Positions 24,375 to 33,136 of a stretch of DNA of 64,000 nucleotides are shown here, piece by piece (positions within the stretch are counted from its first letter, which is position 1; each line of letters begins with the position of its first letter). The stretch is from CBDBZX01 sp965213645. Lineage in GTDB: Bacteria; Deinococcota; Deinococci; Deinococcales; Trueperaceae. A model generated the notes under the pieces. The model worked only from the letters and a program-made list of their open reading frames with translations, had not been told where the DNA came from and ran no database searches. Where the stretch lies: positions 1,674,001 through 1,738,000 of the forward strand of contig CBDBZX010000002.1 in assembly GCA_965213645.1 (NCBI GenBank). Direction: 5' to 3'. A program made the translations under genes and the position numbers.

Positions 24375-24830
24375 TACTCTCAGCTTCATCCTCGTTATCT
24401 TTGTTTTTCCTTAGAAAAATTTCGACGTTGTCGGAAGTCCAGGTAGCGACACCGCAGCCGAAGAAATCAGCGTCTTCGGTCCAGATCGGGCAGTCAAATA
24501 GCAGCGCAAGCGCTAAGTAAAGCCAATCCTCTTCGTCACGCCGCTCGAGGCGTTCGCGTGCCTCCGCTTCGTAATCGGCTAAGGTTTCAGCCGGAACGAT
24601 CTTAATAAGGTACCCCAGCCGCTCAAGCTGCGAAGCGCAGCGCTGAGCGCCTTTTCATCGCCACCAAACTTCGTGATAATTCCAGGGACATACTTCGCTG
24701 CATCCTCGAAGGCTTCGTCAACGCTTAGGAAGTTGGTACTGTCCGCGTAGGTCTCGAGGAGCGCAGAGGCGCGTGTTCCTAGAACCGCGCGGATGAGAAT
24801 GTTGGCGTCAATGACGAGGCGCTTACTCAC
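24367..24830 (-). pseudogene. PIN-domain toxin, frameshifted
   Basis: The N-terminal part reads MSKRLVIDANILIRAVLG with the first PIN Asp (Asp8), and a second acidic cluster follows (VDEAFEDA). The frame then runs to a stop at 24579 after about 83 residues. In the neighbouring frame the sequence continues without interruption as LERLGYLIKIVPAE..., with DEEDWLYLALALLF and IWTEDADFFGCGVATW, exactly the C-terminal PIN core with its remaining Asp residues, and stops at 24367. A single missing base near 24628-24640 explains the break. PIN toxins are Mg-dependent ribonucleases. With the frameshift the toxin would be inactive, unless the change is a sequence error. It overlaps its antitoxin gene by 4 nt. 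Confidence 0.82.
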
Positions 24831-25117
24831 GCAGCCTGCTTATCCTGAGCGCCCTTCTTATCCTGCTTCCTGAGGTCTTGCGCGGCGCGAATGAGCGCTT
24901 CAGGCTCGAGTCCTTGCGCCTCTAAAAGTTGGCTTAGCTGCTCGGCTGCCTCTTTTAAGCTACGTTTATCGTCTGCTGTGATAGGGCGATGGGTCGGAAT
25001 ATAATACCCCAAGGTTAAACCGTGCTTGGTCACCTCGAGGGGTTCATCGGATAGGAGCAGTTGGGCGAGCTTTTCACGAAACTCCCGAACGCCTATAGAT
25101 TTAATTGCGTGTTTCAC
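24827..25117 (-). CDS. Antitoxin of the PIN toxin (Phd/AbrB-like)
   Basis: A 96-residue protein. Residues 1-40 (IKSIGVREFREKLAQLLLSDEPLEVTKHGLTLGYYIP) resemble the DNA-binding half of prevent-host-death antitoxins; the rest is a charged helix that would wrap the toxin, ending in a Lys/Gln-rich tail. It lies upstream of the PIN gene with a 4-nt ATGA overlap, the normal antitoxin-first order. It likely represses its own promoter. If the toxin is truly broken, the antitoxin may be a relic. Confidence 0.78.
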   Translation of the reverse strand: MKHAIKSIGVREFREKLAQLLLSDEPLEVTKHGLTLGYYIPTHRPITADDKRSLKEAAEQLSQLLEAQGLEPEALIRAAQDLRKQDKKGAQDKQAA

Positions 25118-25205
25118 CGTTCACCTCTTTTTGCGTACCCCTATGTACATATGTGTACACAATAGCATAGAGGCGTTGGGCTAGCGCGTCAAAGGCACAT
25201 TGCCT

Positions 25206-26705
25206 CTAGCGCTCAACTTCCACCACCTGCCCCAACCACCGCCCAAAAAGCGGCACCATAGGGTTATCTTCCGCCGTAACGATATCAACGTGCGTAAGCC
25301 CCGGCAGCACGTAAGCGGAGAAGAAGACGCTGGCACGAGCGTTGTTATAGGCCGAGAAACCGTCCAAACTGGGCACCAGCCCGCGACTCACGCCAACGGC
25401 GAGCGTGGGCGTATCTACCTCGCTGTTCGGCACGAAGCCGGGCTCGTCGCTCAAGGTGAGGTCGAGCCGCGACATGTCTAAAAGCAGGCGAATCGGAAAG
25501 TACCACTCGTTGAAGTTGGTGTCGGCGCTGACCTGCGCACGCAAAAGGGTCCTGAGGTCGGTGCGCTCGCTCATAGGGTCGCCGCGCTCCCAGCGCACGG
25601 CGTCGTAGCCCTCAGCGACACCGGAGACGCTTCTCGAGCGTGCCCCTTTCGCCCCCTCGGACAAAAACGCGAAGAGGTTGCCGTCATAGGTCGCGCCGAC
25701 AGGCTCACCTACGGACGCGCCAAAGGCGGGCGAGAACTCGTAGCGCTCATCAATCCCTAGCCCGGCAGCGGCGAAGTTGGTGATGGGAAAGTCAGAGATT
25801 TTTTTCGGGGCTAAAGCGTCCGGTGCAAAGCGGGCGAGGAGCACTTTCGCTTCACTTCTAGCAAAGGTGTGCGGCGCAAACGCGAGGGTGAAGTACGGGT
25901 TGCCTTGGCCGGTCTCCAGGCTCGCCACATCGGGGACAAGCTCGATCGGTCCAACCGAGAAGCCTCCTTCACGGCTGAATGCGCCCGTGCGCCCGAGCGT
26001 ACCGTCGATGAGCAGGAGGCCGTCCACGTGGTCATCGCCTAAATCCTGAGCACCTTCAGCGCCAAAGTCATAGGCCGCGTAGAGCGCCGCCATGCTCGCG
26101 CCGAGCGAGTGCCCACCCAAGATGACGGTACCGGCGCTCTCTTCGGCTCGCTTGACGAGTTCGTGCAGGTCGCGCAGGTGCACGTCCAAGCCCCAAAAGG
26201 CTAAGAAGGAAACCTCTTCAGGTGGCATGGCCTTAAAGCCGTCTTCCTTGCCCCGATTTTCAACGTAGTAGTCATAAGCGGTATACGGGTCGCCCGTGTG
26301 CAGGCTCTCCACGGTCGCGCGGCGGTCCTCTAGGAGGTTGGCACGGCGGTCCACCGCCCAGACCTCCAAACCGGGCTGACTTGCCACGAGTTGCCGCGCC
26401 AAGATATCCATCGTTGTCGCGCCGCCGAAGATGCCGGGGACGAGGATGAGCACGGTCTCGGTGGGCTCGTCCAGCTTGGGCGTGAAGTAGCGCACGTAGA
26501 GCGCTCGGTTGAGGCGTTCGGGCGTATTAGGCGCAGGATAGCCCGGCACGCTCACGTATTCTGTTCTCACGCGCTCAGGTGCGAAGCGGTAGGTCGCGGG
26601 CGGCAAGTTGAGGTCGACGCGCACGTCGGGGATGGGCAAGCAGCCCGTCAGAAGGACGAGCAGGAGGAGAGTAGGTCGAAACACCTGTCCATTGTGACCT
26701 TTCAT
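25206..26705 (-). CDS. Alpha/beta-hydrolase lipoprotein
   Basis: A 499-residue predicted lipoprotein hydrolase. The signal peptide ends in a lipobox (LLLLVLLTGC, Cys22 from this start). The hydrolase core shows LILVPGIFGGATTMDILARQL as oxyanion region and GGHSLGASMAALYAAYDFG with nucleophile Ser in GHSLG; acid and His (VLPGLTHVDIVTAEDNP) follow near the C-terminus. Long insertions separate these blocks. The substrate is unknown; esterase or lipase activity at the cell surface is likely. The GTG at 26684 is an alternative start that shortens the signal peptide n-region. Confidence 0.75.
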   Translation of the reverse strand: MKGHNGQVFRPTLLLLVLLTGCLPIPDVRVDLNLPPATYRFAPERVRTEYVSVPGYPAPNTPERLNRALYVRYFTPKLDEPTETVLILVPGIFGGATTMDILARQLVASQPGLEVWAVDRRANLLEDRRATVESLHTGDPYTAYDYYVENRGKEDGFKAMPPEEVSFLAFWGLDVHLRDLHELVKRAEESAGTVILGGHSLGASMAALYAAYDFGAEGAQDLGDDHVDGLLLIDGTLGRTGAFSREGGFSVGPIELVPDVASLETGQGNPYFTLAFAPHTFARSEAKVLLARFAPDALAPKKISDFPITNFAAAGLGIDERYEFSPAFGASVGEPVGATYDGNLFAFLSEGAKGARSRSVSGVAEGYDAVRWERGDPMSERTDLRTLLRAQVSADTNFNEWYFPIRLLLDMSRLDLTLSDEPGFVPNSEVDTPTLAVGVSRGLVPSLDGFSAYNNARASVFFSAYVLPGLTHVDIVTAEDNPMVPLFGRWLGQVVEVER

Positions 26706-26915
26706 CTACCTAGGCATCTGTGGACTGGTTTACGCACGCGCCCTATACAGACGTCAACACGCCGTAAACGTGCAGTTTTTCACACCCCGCACAACCAAAT
26801 TGAGAAGGTCGTAAGAAGCGCCAACGAAGGTTCGACCTAACTCATTTAGCAACATCACTGTATAGTAGAAACTGTGTAGTAGAAGAGGTTGGTCCTAGTA
26901 CATCTTAGTCTTTCA

Positions 26916-29436
26916 TCACGCCACCTCGACCTCTCGAGCTTGACCGTCATCCTGCCAACGCACGCTCACCGCGCGTCCCGCTTCGTCCCACGTCGCCGCG
27001 ACCTCTTCACCGTTCAGCGTTACGCGCTGCGGCCTCTCCTCTAAAACAACACGCACGACCAACTCACGCGGCGCGGGCTCGAACCTCTCGTAGTCGGGCG
27101 TGACGCGGACGCGCCGCGCTTGGGCTTCGACGTGAAGGCGTGCTACCTCACCCTCTCTATAGGCGAAGCTGAGCCCGTCGTCCTCTAACACGGTCCACTC
27201 GCTCTCCCCTGCCGGATACACGTTGAGGGTGAGTTCGCTTAGGGGTTGGGTGCTCGAGTCCCGTTCATTCCCGAGCGGCAAAACCGCGCCGCCGCGCACA
27301 AAGATGGGGATGCGCCCCAAGGGTGCGTAAACGGTGTGGTGGCCTGCGGCGACCTCTTCACCATTCCAAAAGTCGTACCAGACCCCGTCGGGCAGATAGA
27401 CCATGCGGTGATCCTGACCAGGACGGTAGATAGGCGCGACCAAGAGGTGCGGGCCGACCATCACTTGATCGTCGAGTTGGTAGACGTGGGCGTCGTTGGG
27501 GAAGTCGTACACAAGCGGTCTGAAGGAGGGGTCGCCGCGCTCGTGCGCGTGGTGCGCCAAGGTGTAGAGGTAGGGCAGCAAGCGGTAGCGGAGCTTGATG
27601 GCGCGTCTCGCGACCTCTTCGACCTCGTTGCCGAACGACCAGGGCTCTTGCGCGTGGGTGCCCTGACAGGTGTGGGTGCGCATGAAGGGGTAAAAGGTGC
27701 CCAACTCGACCCAGCGGGCGTAGAGTTCGGGGTGGCTGTTTTCGAAAGAAGCCGCCGATGTCCACGCCGACCCAGGGGGAGCCGACCAAGCCCATGCTCG
27801 AGAGCTGCGGCAAGCTCGCCTCCAGGTGCTCCCACCACGACGAGTTATCCCCCATCCAACTCGCCGCGTAGCGCTGCGTGCCGACGAAGGCGCTTCTCGT
27901 CAAGACCCAGGGGCGCTCGTTCGGGCGGTGCGCGTGGAGCCCTTCGAAGGTGGCCCGCGCCATCAAATGCCCGTAGAGGTTGTGCACCTCAGCGTGAGTT
28001 GTCGTGTGCGTGACCTCTTCCTTACCCCCTTGCGGTGTCGCCAAGGGCATCGGCTTCTGATAGGGAATCTCCTCACTGTCAAAAGGCGAGTCGAAGATGG
28101 ACGGTTCGTTCATATCCACCCAGACGCCCGCTACGCCCGTGTCGATATGGCTCGCTTTGAGTTCGTCGCCCCACCAGCGGCGCACGTCTTCGCGGGTGTA
28201 GTCAGGGAACAAGGCTTCACCAGGCCAACAGTAGCCGACGAAGCGCGAGCCGTCCGGGTTCTTGATGAAGACCTCTCGCTCCACCCCGCGCTCGGCTGCG
28301 CCATAACCTTCTAAATCGTTTTTGACGCCGGGGTCGAGAATCGTCACCGCGCGAACGCCCTCGTCACGCAGGTCGTCCAAAAGCGTTTTCGGCTCGGGAA
28401 AGCGCTCCGGGTGCCAGGTGAAGTCGCGGTAGCCGCGCATGTAGTCGATGTCGAAGTGAAGGACGTCCAGGGGAATGTCAGCGCCCCGGAAGTTCTGCAC
28501 CAAGCGGCGCATCTCCTCGCCCGAACGGTAGCCCCAGCGCGATTGGTGATAGCCCAAAGCCCACAAGGGAGGCATGAAAGGTCGCCCGGTCAAGCGCGTA
28601 ATCTGCTCGGTCACGTCCGCTGGCGTCGGGCCGCAAAAGAGGTAAAGGTCGAGTTCACCGCCCAGAGTGAGCGTTTCCAAGCGCTCCCAGTTGGCTTGCC
28701 CTACATCAAATTGACTGTAAAAGCTGGACGCCAAGAACATACCCCAAGCGAGACTGGGTCTATCCGCACCGGGTTGATCTCTTTGGCTGGGCCGCACTGC
28801 TAGGAGGGCTGGATGCGACTGGTAGAGGTTGCTCTGATGACGACCGTGGCCCCAATCGGGGTCGAAGTTCCAGTTGGTCAGCACGCGCCCGCGCCGCCCG
28901 AGTTTGCCGGTGCGCTCGCCCAGACCGTACACGGCTTCGTCTAGGGGGAGGGTTTTGCTCGAGCGCACCTCGAGTCGAAGGCGACCCTCGGGCAACTCGT
29001 CCCCTTTGCGCAGCCGCATGTCGGTATCTTGCGCCCTGACCTCGCGCCAGCGCGGGGGCGATGCGTCTTCAGCGAAGGTCACGCGCCCTTGCTCAGTGGC
29101 ACGTTCAAGCGTAAGCCTGCCGTCTTTCGCCAAATGCACCGTAATGGGCTCCGCCGTGAGCGTGAGGCCACCCGCGACCTCTTGCACGTTCCAATCGGGC
29201 GCGTCAAAAGCGTCTTCTCGTTTGGTAATCGACCAGGGGCGGCGCGGCGCAAACTCGCCTATGACCGAGAAGTGCACGCGGACGATATCTTTAGCGAATG
29301 AGGTTACGCGCAACCTGCCGCGCTCAAAGGTCGCCTCTAAGGTTCTGCCGCGCTGCTCCCAACTTTGGAGCGTGCCGGGTGTCTGCAAGTCGGGACCGAC
29401 CTCTAAGCGCGTCGTGCGTTCAACGAAATCCATCAT
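26916..29436 (-). pseudogene. Glycoside hydrolase family 31 alpha-glucosidase, frameshifted
   Basis: One GH31 gene of about 839 codons read in two frames. The first part (29436 to about 27746) holds an N-terminal beta-sandwich domain, the barrel with nucleophile Asp in GVWVDMNEPSIF and acid/base Asp in WMGDNSSWWEHL, and ends in GSPWVGVDIGGFF. The second part (from about 27745 to 26916) continues with LGTFYPFMRTHTCQGTHAQEPWSFG and the C-terminal beta domains. Around 27741-27750 the minus strand reads TTCTTTCGAAAAC where the family reading TTC TTC GAA AAC needs one T fewer, so a single extra base in a T run causes the break. GGGGGG precedes the ATG. Substrate would be alpha-1,4 glucosides or a relative. 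Confidence 0.88.
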
Positions 29437-29624
29437 TCCCCCCAGAAAAATTGTTCCTGAAGGTCAAAGTATCATATCCCCTTCGGTCGAGATTTGGACT
29501 TGGCTTGCTCAAAAACGCTTGGCAGTGACGCTTGCTGGTGACCTCTACTTGTAAGGTCGTATGTCCGCGCTAGGGGTTGGGTCTCGAGCAGGTACAGCAA
29601 ATTTATGCGGGCGTATATAACTAC

Positions 29625-29822
29625 AGCGTCAACTAAGTTTTGCGATACTGTTGTCACCCCGTTCACGATACCCAAAGGGCACAAGGGAGTCGGGCGTCAA
29701 GCCTTGCGGAGTGCAACCCCCTTTCGGGGACCTACGGCGACGCAGTCGAGGGGTCTCGCCCTTCACTCTCTGTCAGAGGAGTCAGCAGAGTCAGAGATTC
29801 TTCACTACACTAGCGTTCTATA
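29625..29822 (-). repeat. Dispersed repeat, family A, copy 1
   Basis: About 200 bp in the gap between the GH31 gene and fdhA. Words such as TGCGATACTGTTGTCACCC, GTTCACGATACCC, CACAAGGGAGTC and AGGAGTCAGC...AGAGATTC recur, mostly in reverse complement, near 45600-45770 and in part near 38900-39400. The CCCCCTTTCGGGGACC segment (29720-29735) recurs inverted near 46940. No coding capacity. Confidence 0.75.
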
Positions 29823-29905
29823 GGTCAAGGCTAAGAGCCTATTGAGCTTTGCTCTAACCTAGTTCAAAATGACATGTTTCGTTTTTTACCTGACGGGGTA
29901 GTAAC

Positions 29906-29938
29906 TGGGACTTGCAGCTCAACAAGCCGCAAGTCCCA
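29906..29938. terminator. Hairpin downstream of fdhA
   Basis: TGGGACTTGC (29906-29915) pairs with GCAAGTCCCA (29929-29938), a 10-bp perfect stem with a 13-nt loop, just past the stop of fdhA on the minus strand. No T run follows directly. Confidence 0.65.
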
Positions 29939-29945
29939 CGGAGCG

Positions 29946-31160
29946 CTACGCGCCGATCATCCCATGCGGGTCCAACACGAACTTCTTCGCCGCGCCTTGG
30001 TCGAAATCCTTGTAGCCTTGCGGCGCGTCGTCCAAACGAATCACCGTCGCGTTGACCGCTTTGGCAATCTGCACCTTATCCGCGAGAATCGCCATCATCA
30101 GCTCGCGGTTGTAGTTCATCACGGGGCACTGCCCGGTCATGAACATGTGCGACTTGGCCCAGCCCAGCCCGATACGGATGCCGAGCCGTCCCTCCTGTGC
30201 GCCCTCGTCGGACGCGCCGGGGTCGCCCGTGACGTAGAGACCCGGAATACCGATCTTGCCGCCCGCGCGGGTTACGGTCATCGCGTCGTTGAGCACGGTT
30301 GCCGGGGCTTCCTTCGCGTTTTCGCCGTGCCCTCTCGCCTCGAAGCCGACACAGTCTACGGCGGAATCCACCAGTGGCTCACCCATGAGCTGCTCGATCT
30401 GCTGGGCTAAAGTGGCATCTTTTCTGAGGTCGATAGTCTCACAGCCGAAGCTCCGCGCCTGCTCTAAGCGCTCAGGAATCATGTCCCCGACGATGACCGC
30501 CGCTGCGCCCAAAAGCTGCGCCGAGGCCGCGCACGCTAAGCCCACAGGCCCCGCGCCCGCCACGTACACCGTCGAGCCCGGTCCGACCCCGGCGGTATAC
30601 GCGCCGTGAAAGCCCGTCGGGAAGATGTCGGAGAGCATGGTCAAGTCGAGAATTTTCTCCATCGCCTGGTCGCGGTCGGGGAACTTCAAGAGATTGAAGT
30701 CGGCGTAGGGCACCGTCACGTACTCAGCTTGGCCGCCCTTCCAACCGCCCATGTCCACGTAGCCGTAGGCCGCGCCGGGCCGCGCCGGGTTGACGTTCAA
30801 GCAGATGCCTGTCTTGCGCTCCTTACAGTTGCGGCAGCGTCCGCAGGCGATATTGAAAGGCACCGAGCAGATATCGCCCTTCTGGATAAACTGCACGTCG
30901 CTGCCGACCTCGATGACCTCGCCCGTGATCTCGTGCCCCAAGGTTTGCCCTTCGGGTGCGGTGGTGCGACCACGAACCATGTGCTGGTCACTGCCGCAAA
31001 TATTGGTCGAGACAATCTTTAAGATGACGCCGTGCTCGGCCTTTTTCTTCTGTCCGTGAAAGCCTTCGACCTCGCTAGGGACTTCTAACCCTGGATAGCC
31101 GATGTCCTCAACCTCGACTTCGCCCGGCCCTTTATATACGACACAACAGTTGTCTGCCAT
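29946..31160 (-). CDS. fdhA: Glutathione-independent formaldehyde dehydrogenase
   Basis: A 404-residue zinc-dependent alcohol dehydrogenase of the formaldehyde dehydrogenase/dismutase type, which oxidises formaldehyde to formate with tightly bound NAD. Catalytic zinc ligands are Cys55 (NICGSDQH), His76 and Glu77 (LGHEITGEV). The structural zinc site is Cys106, Cys109, Cys112 and Cys120. The Rossmann motif VAGAGPVGLACAASAQLLGA follows. The opening NCCVVYKGPGEVEVEDI and the GHGENAKEAPATVLNDAM insertion are typical of this subgroup. ATG 31160 with GGGAGG upstream is preferred over the earlier ATG at 31187. It follows the GlcG/HbpS gene in the same direction. Confidence 0.88.
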   Translation of the reverse strand: MADNCCVVYKGPGEVEVEDIGYPGLEVPSEVEGFHGQKKKAEHGVILKIVSTNICGSDQHMVRGRTTAPEGQTLGHEITGEVIEVGSDVQFIQKGDICSVPFNIACGRCRNCKERKTGICLNVNPARPGAAYGYVDMGGWKGGQAEYVTVPYADFNLLKFPDRDQAMEKILDLTMLSDIFPTGFHGAYTAGVGPGSTVYVAGAGPVGLACAASAQLLGAAAVIVGDMIPERLEQARSFGCETIDLRKDATLAQQIEQLMGEPLVDSAVDCVGFEARGHGENAKEAPATVLNDAMTVTRAGGKIGIPGLYVTGDPGASDEGAQEGRLGIRIGLGWAKSHMFMTGQCPVMNYNRELMMAILADKVQIAKAVNATVIRLDDAPQGYKDFDQGAAKKFVLDPHGMIGA

Positions 31161-31199
31161 CGCTTCCTCCCTCTCTCCTCTATACAACCTGTACTGATC

Positions 31200-31595
31200 C
31201 TAAAACGCTTCCGCCCCCGCTTCGGCCACTGCGTGGTCTTGCTCACCCAGGCCGCCGCTCACGCCAATTGCGCCAACAACCTGGCCGTCACGCTTCAAGG
31301 GAATCCCACCCGCGAAGATCATGATCTTGCCGTCATTCGAGGCGTGGATGCCGAAAAACTGCCCACCGGACTGGCTGTTCTCCGCCAAGTCTTTCGTAGT
31401 GATATTGAAAGCGCGTGAGGTGTAAGCTTTTTTGATCGAGATGTCAACCGAGCCTATCCAAGCATCGTCCATGCGCACGTGCGCGACGAGGTTGCCGCCT
31501 GCGTCGGCCACAGCGATATTCATAGGCTGACCGATCTCGTCCGCCTTCTTTTCGGCGGCGGCGATCACCCTGCGGGCGTCCTCTAGTTTGACCAT
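31200..31595 (-). CDS. GlcG/HbpS-family protein (DUF336)
   Basis: A 131-residue protein of the GlcG/HbpS fold. Marks are MNIAVADAGGNLVAHVRMDDAWIGSVDISIKKAYTSRAF and IMIFAGGIPLKRDGQVVGAIGVSGGLGEQDHAVAEAG, the conserved core. Family members include heme-binding HbpS and proteins encoded beside glycolate oxidase or alcohol oxidation enzymes; the molecular role is mostly unknown. It lies 39 nt upstream of fdhA with no terminator between, so the two form an operon and a supportive role in aldehyde or alcohol metabolism is likely. Confidence 0.85.
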   Translation of the reverse strand: MVKLEDARRVIAAAEKKADEIGQPMNIAVADAGGNLVAHVRMDDAWIGSVDISIKKAYTSRAFNITTKDLAENSQSGGQFFGIHASNDGKIMIFAGGIPLKRDGQVVGAIGVSGGLGEQDHAVAEAGAEAF

Positions 31596-31768
31596 AACTT
31601 CATCTCTTCTCCTCTCGAGCCCAAACTCATATACCGTTTACATGCGTTGCAAAGCTCCACCTGAACGAACAAAGTACCGAGTCACTCAGCGCTATTTAAG
31701 CTACGCCGCGTATACACCTCATCTGCCACGGGTCTAAGTTCCGTCTTGGACAAGGTAAACCAGGTTAG

Positions 31769-31869
31769 CTCTAAACATTCAAGTTGTGCGTTTCCCAACC
31801 TAGCGCATTCTCTGGGCGTCGTCAAGAGAGGTTCGCGTCGCGAACGGTACAAACTTGAAGTGTTCTAAA
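31769..31869. repeat. Imperfect long inverted repeat upstream of the GlcG-fdhA operon
   Basis: CTCTAAACATTCAAGTTGTG (31769-31788) is an imperfect reverse complement of the segment 31850-31870 that overlaps the glycerate kinase stop. Between them is the tight palindrome GTTCGCG-T-CGCGAAC (31831-31845). It may terminate the kinase transcript or hold an operator for the downstream operon. Confidence 0.4.
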
Positions 31870-33124
31870 GCAGAAGCACAACACGCAAGTCGTTCACGTT
31901 TGTATTCGTTGCGCCAGTGACTAGAAGGGCGTCTCGAGCCCTGAAAAAGCTGTAGCTGTCGTGCGCTCCTAAAGACCGCTTCGCCTCTCGCTCCACGCCC
32001 TTTAAAACCTCAGGCGTCACGAAAACACCCGCGTTGTCCTCGCTGCCGTCGATACCGTCGGTATCAGCGGCTAGCGCATAGACGTTCTCCAAACCGTTCA
32101 GCTCTAAGGCCAGAGCGAGTACGAACTCGCTGTTGCGCCCCCCCTTGCCCGCCTCACCTTGCACGCTCACCGTCGTCTCGCCGCCACTGATGAGGGCGCA
32201 AGGTCTGGTGAAAGGTTGTTCGTACACCGCCACCTGCTGAGCGAGCGCGGCGTGCATCTTAGCGACCTCTTTCGCCTCGCCGGTGGCGGTGCTGCTCAAG
32301 ATATGCGCGGCGATACCCTCTTTTTGGAAGAAGTCCGCGACAGCCTCCAAACTCTTCTGGTTGCTGGCAACGACCTTGTTTGTCACGTTCTCGAAAATAT
32401 TCGAGCCGGGCTTAGGCGTTTCTGCCACCTCGCCCTGAATCCCTCTTTGAAAGTGCTGACGCGCTTCGGGTGCGTCAACGTGATACTGCTCCAAAATATC
32501 CAGCGCATCTTCAAAGGTCGTCGGGTCGGGACTGGTCGGGCCGGAGGCGATACTCGAGACCTCATCGCCCACCACGTCTGAAAGGATCAAGCTGTAGAGC
32601 GTAGCAGGCGCGGCAGCTTGGGCCAGTTGCCCCCCCTTAACCGCTGAGAGGTGCTTACGCACCGCGTTCATCTCTTGAATGGTCGCGCCGGAGCGCAAGA
32701 GGTCTTGCGTCAAGGCGGCCTTTTGCTCCAAGGTGACGCCTCGCGGCGCGGTGAGGAGCGCCGAGCCGCCGCCAGAAATCAGGCAGAGCACCGTGTCGTC
32801 TTCGCCGAGGTCCCCCAGCAACGCTAACATCCGCTGCGTCGCTTCAAAACCCGCTTTGTCGGGCACGGGATGGGACGCCTCAATCACCTCAATGCGCTCC
32901 GCCTGGAGCTTGTGCCCGTAGCGCGTGATGACGAAGCCCTCTAACCTCTCTAGCGGATAATGCGCCTCCACCGCTTGCGCCATCGCTGAAGCTGCTTTGC
33001 CTGCACCGACGACGACTAAGCGACCCTTTGGCAACTCGGGGAGGTGCTGCCGCAGGATTTGGGCCGGATGCGCGGCGTTTGCCGCTTTGTCAAAGGCGGT
33101 GCGTAGTAACTCTAAAGGCGTCAC
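31865..33124 (-). CDS. Glycerate 2-kinase (MOFRL type)
   Basis: A 419-residue glycerate kinase of the MOFRL/GckA family, making 2-phosphoglycerate from D-glycerate and ATP. Marks are VVGAGKAASAMAQAVE, TVLCLISGGGSALLTAP, NAVRKHLSAVKGGQLA, LILSDVVGDEVSSIASGPTSPD and the C-terminal GGRNSEFVLALAL...AADTDGIDG with the final TNTNVNDLRVVLL. The start is GTG 33124, only 12 nt after the ligA stop, so co-transcription with ligA is likely although their functions are not linked. It could drain glycerate from photorespiration-like or tartrate pathways. Confidence 0.9.
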   Translation of the reverse strand: MTPLELLRTAFDKAANAAHPAQILRQHLPELPKGRLVVVGAGKAASAMAQAVEAHYPLERLEGFVITRYGHKLQAERIEVIEASHPVPDKAGFEATQRMLALLGDLGEDDTVLCLISGGGSALLTAPRGVTLEQKAALTQDLLRSGATIQEMNAVRKHLSAVKGGQLAQAAAPATLYSLILSDVVGDEVSSIASGPTSPDPTTFEDALDILEQYHVDAPEARQHFQRGIQGEVAETPKPGSNIFENVTNKVVASNQKSLEAVADFFQKEGIAAHILSSTATGEAKEVAKMHAALAQQVAVYEQPFTRPCALISGGETTVSVQGEAGKGGRNSEFVLALALELNGLENVYALAADTDGIDGSEDNAGVFVTPEVLKGVEREAKRSLGAHDSYSFFRARDALLVTGATNTNVNDLRVVLLL

Positions 33125-33136
33125 CTCTTGTTCACC

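Noticed and set aside
27246..28013. 255-codon frame antisense to the GH31 gene
   Set aside because: It is the shadow of a GC-rich coding region; the opposite strand carries clear GH31 motifs.
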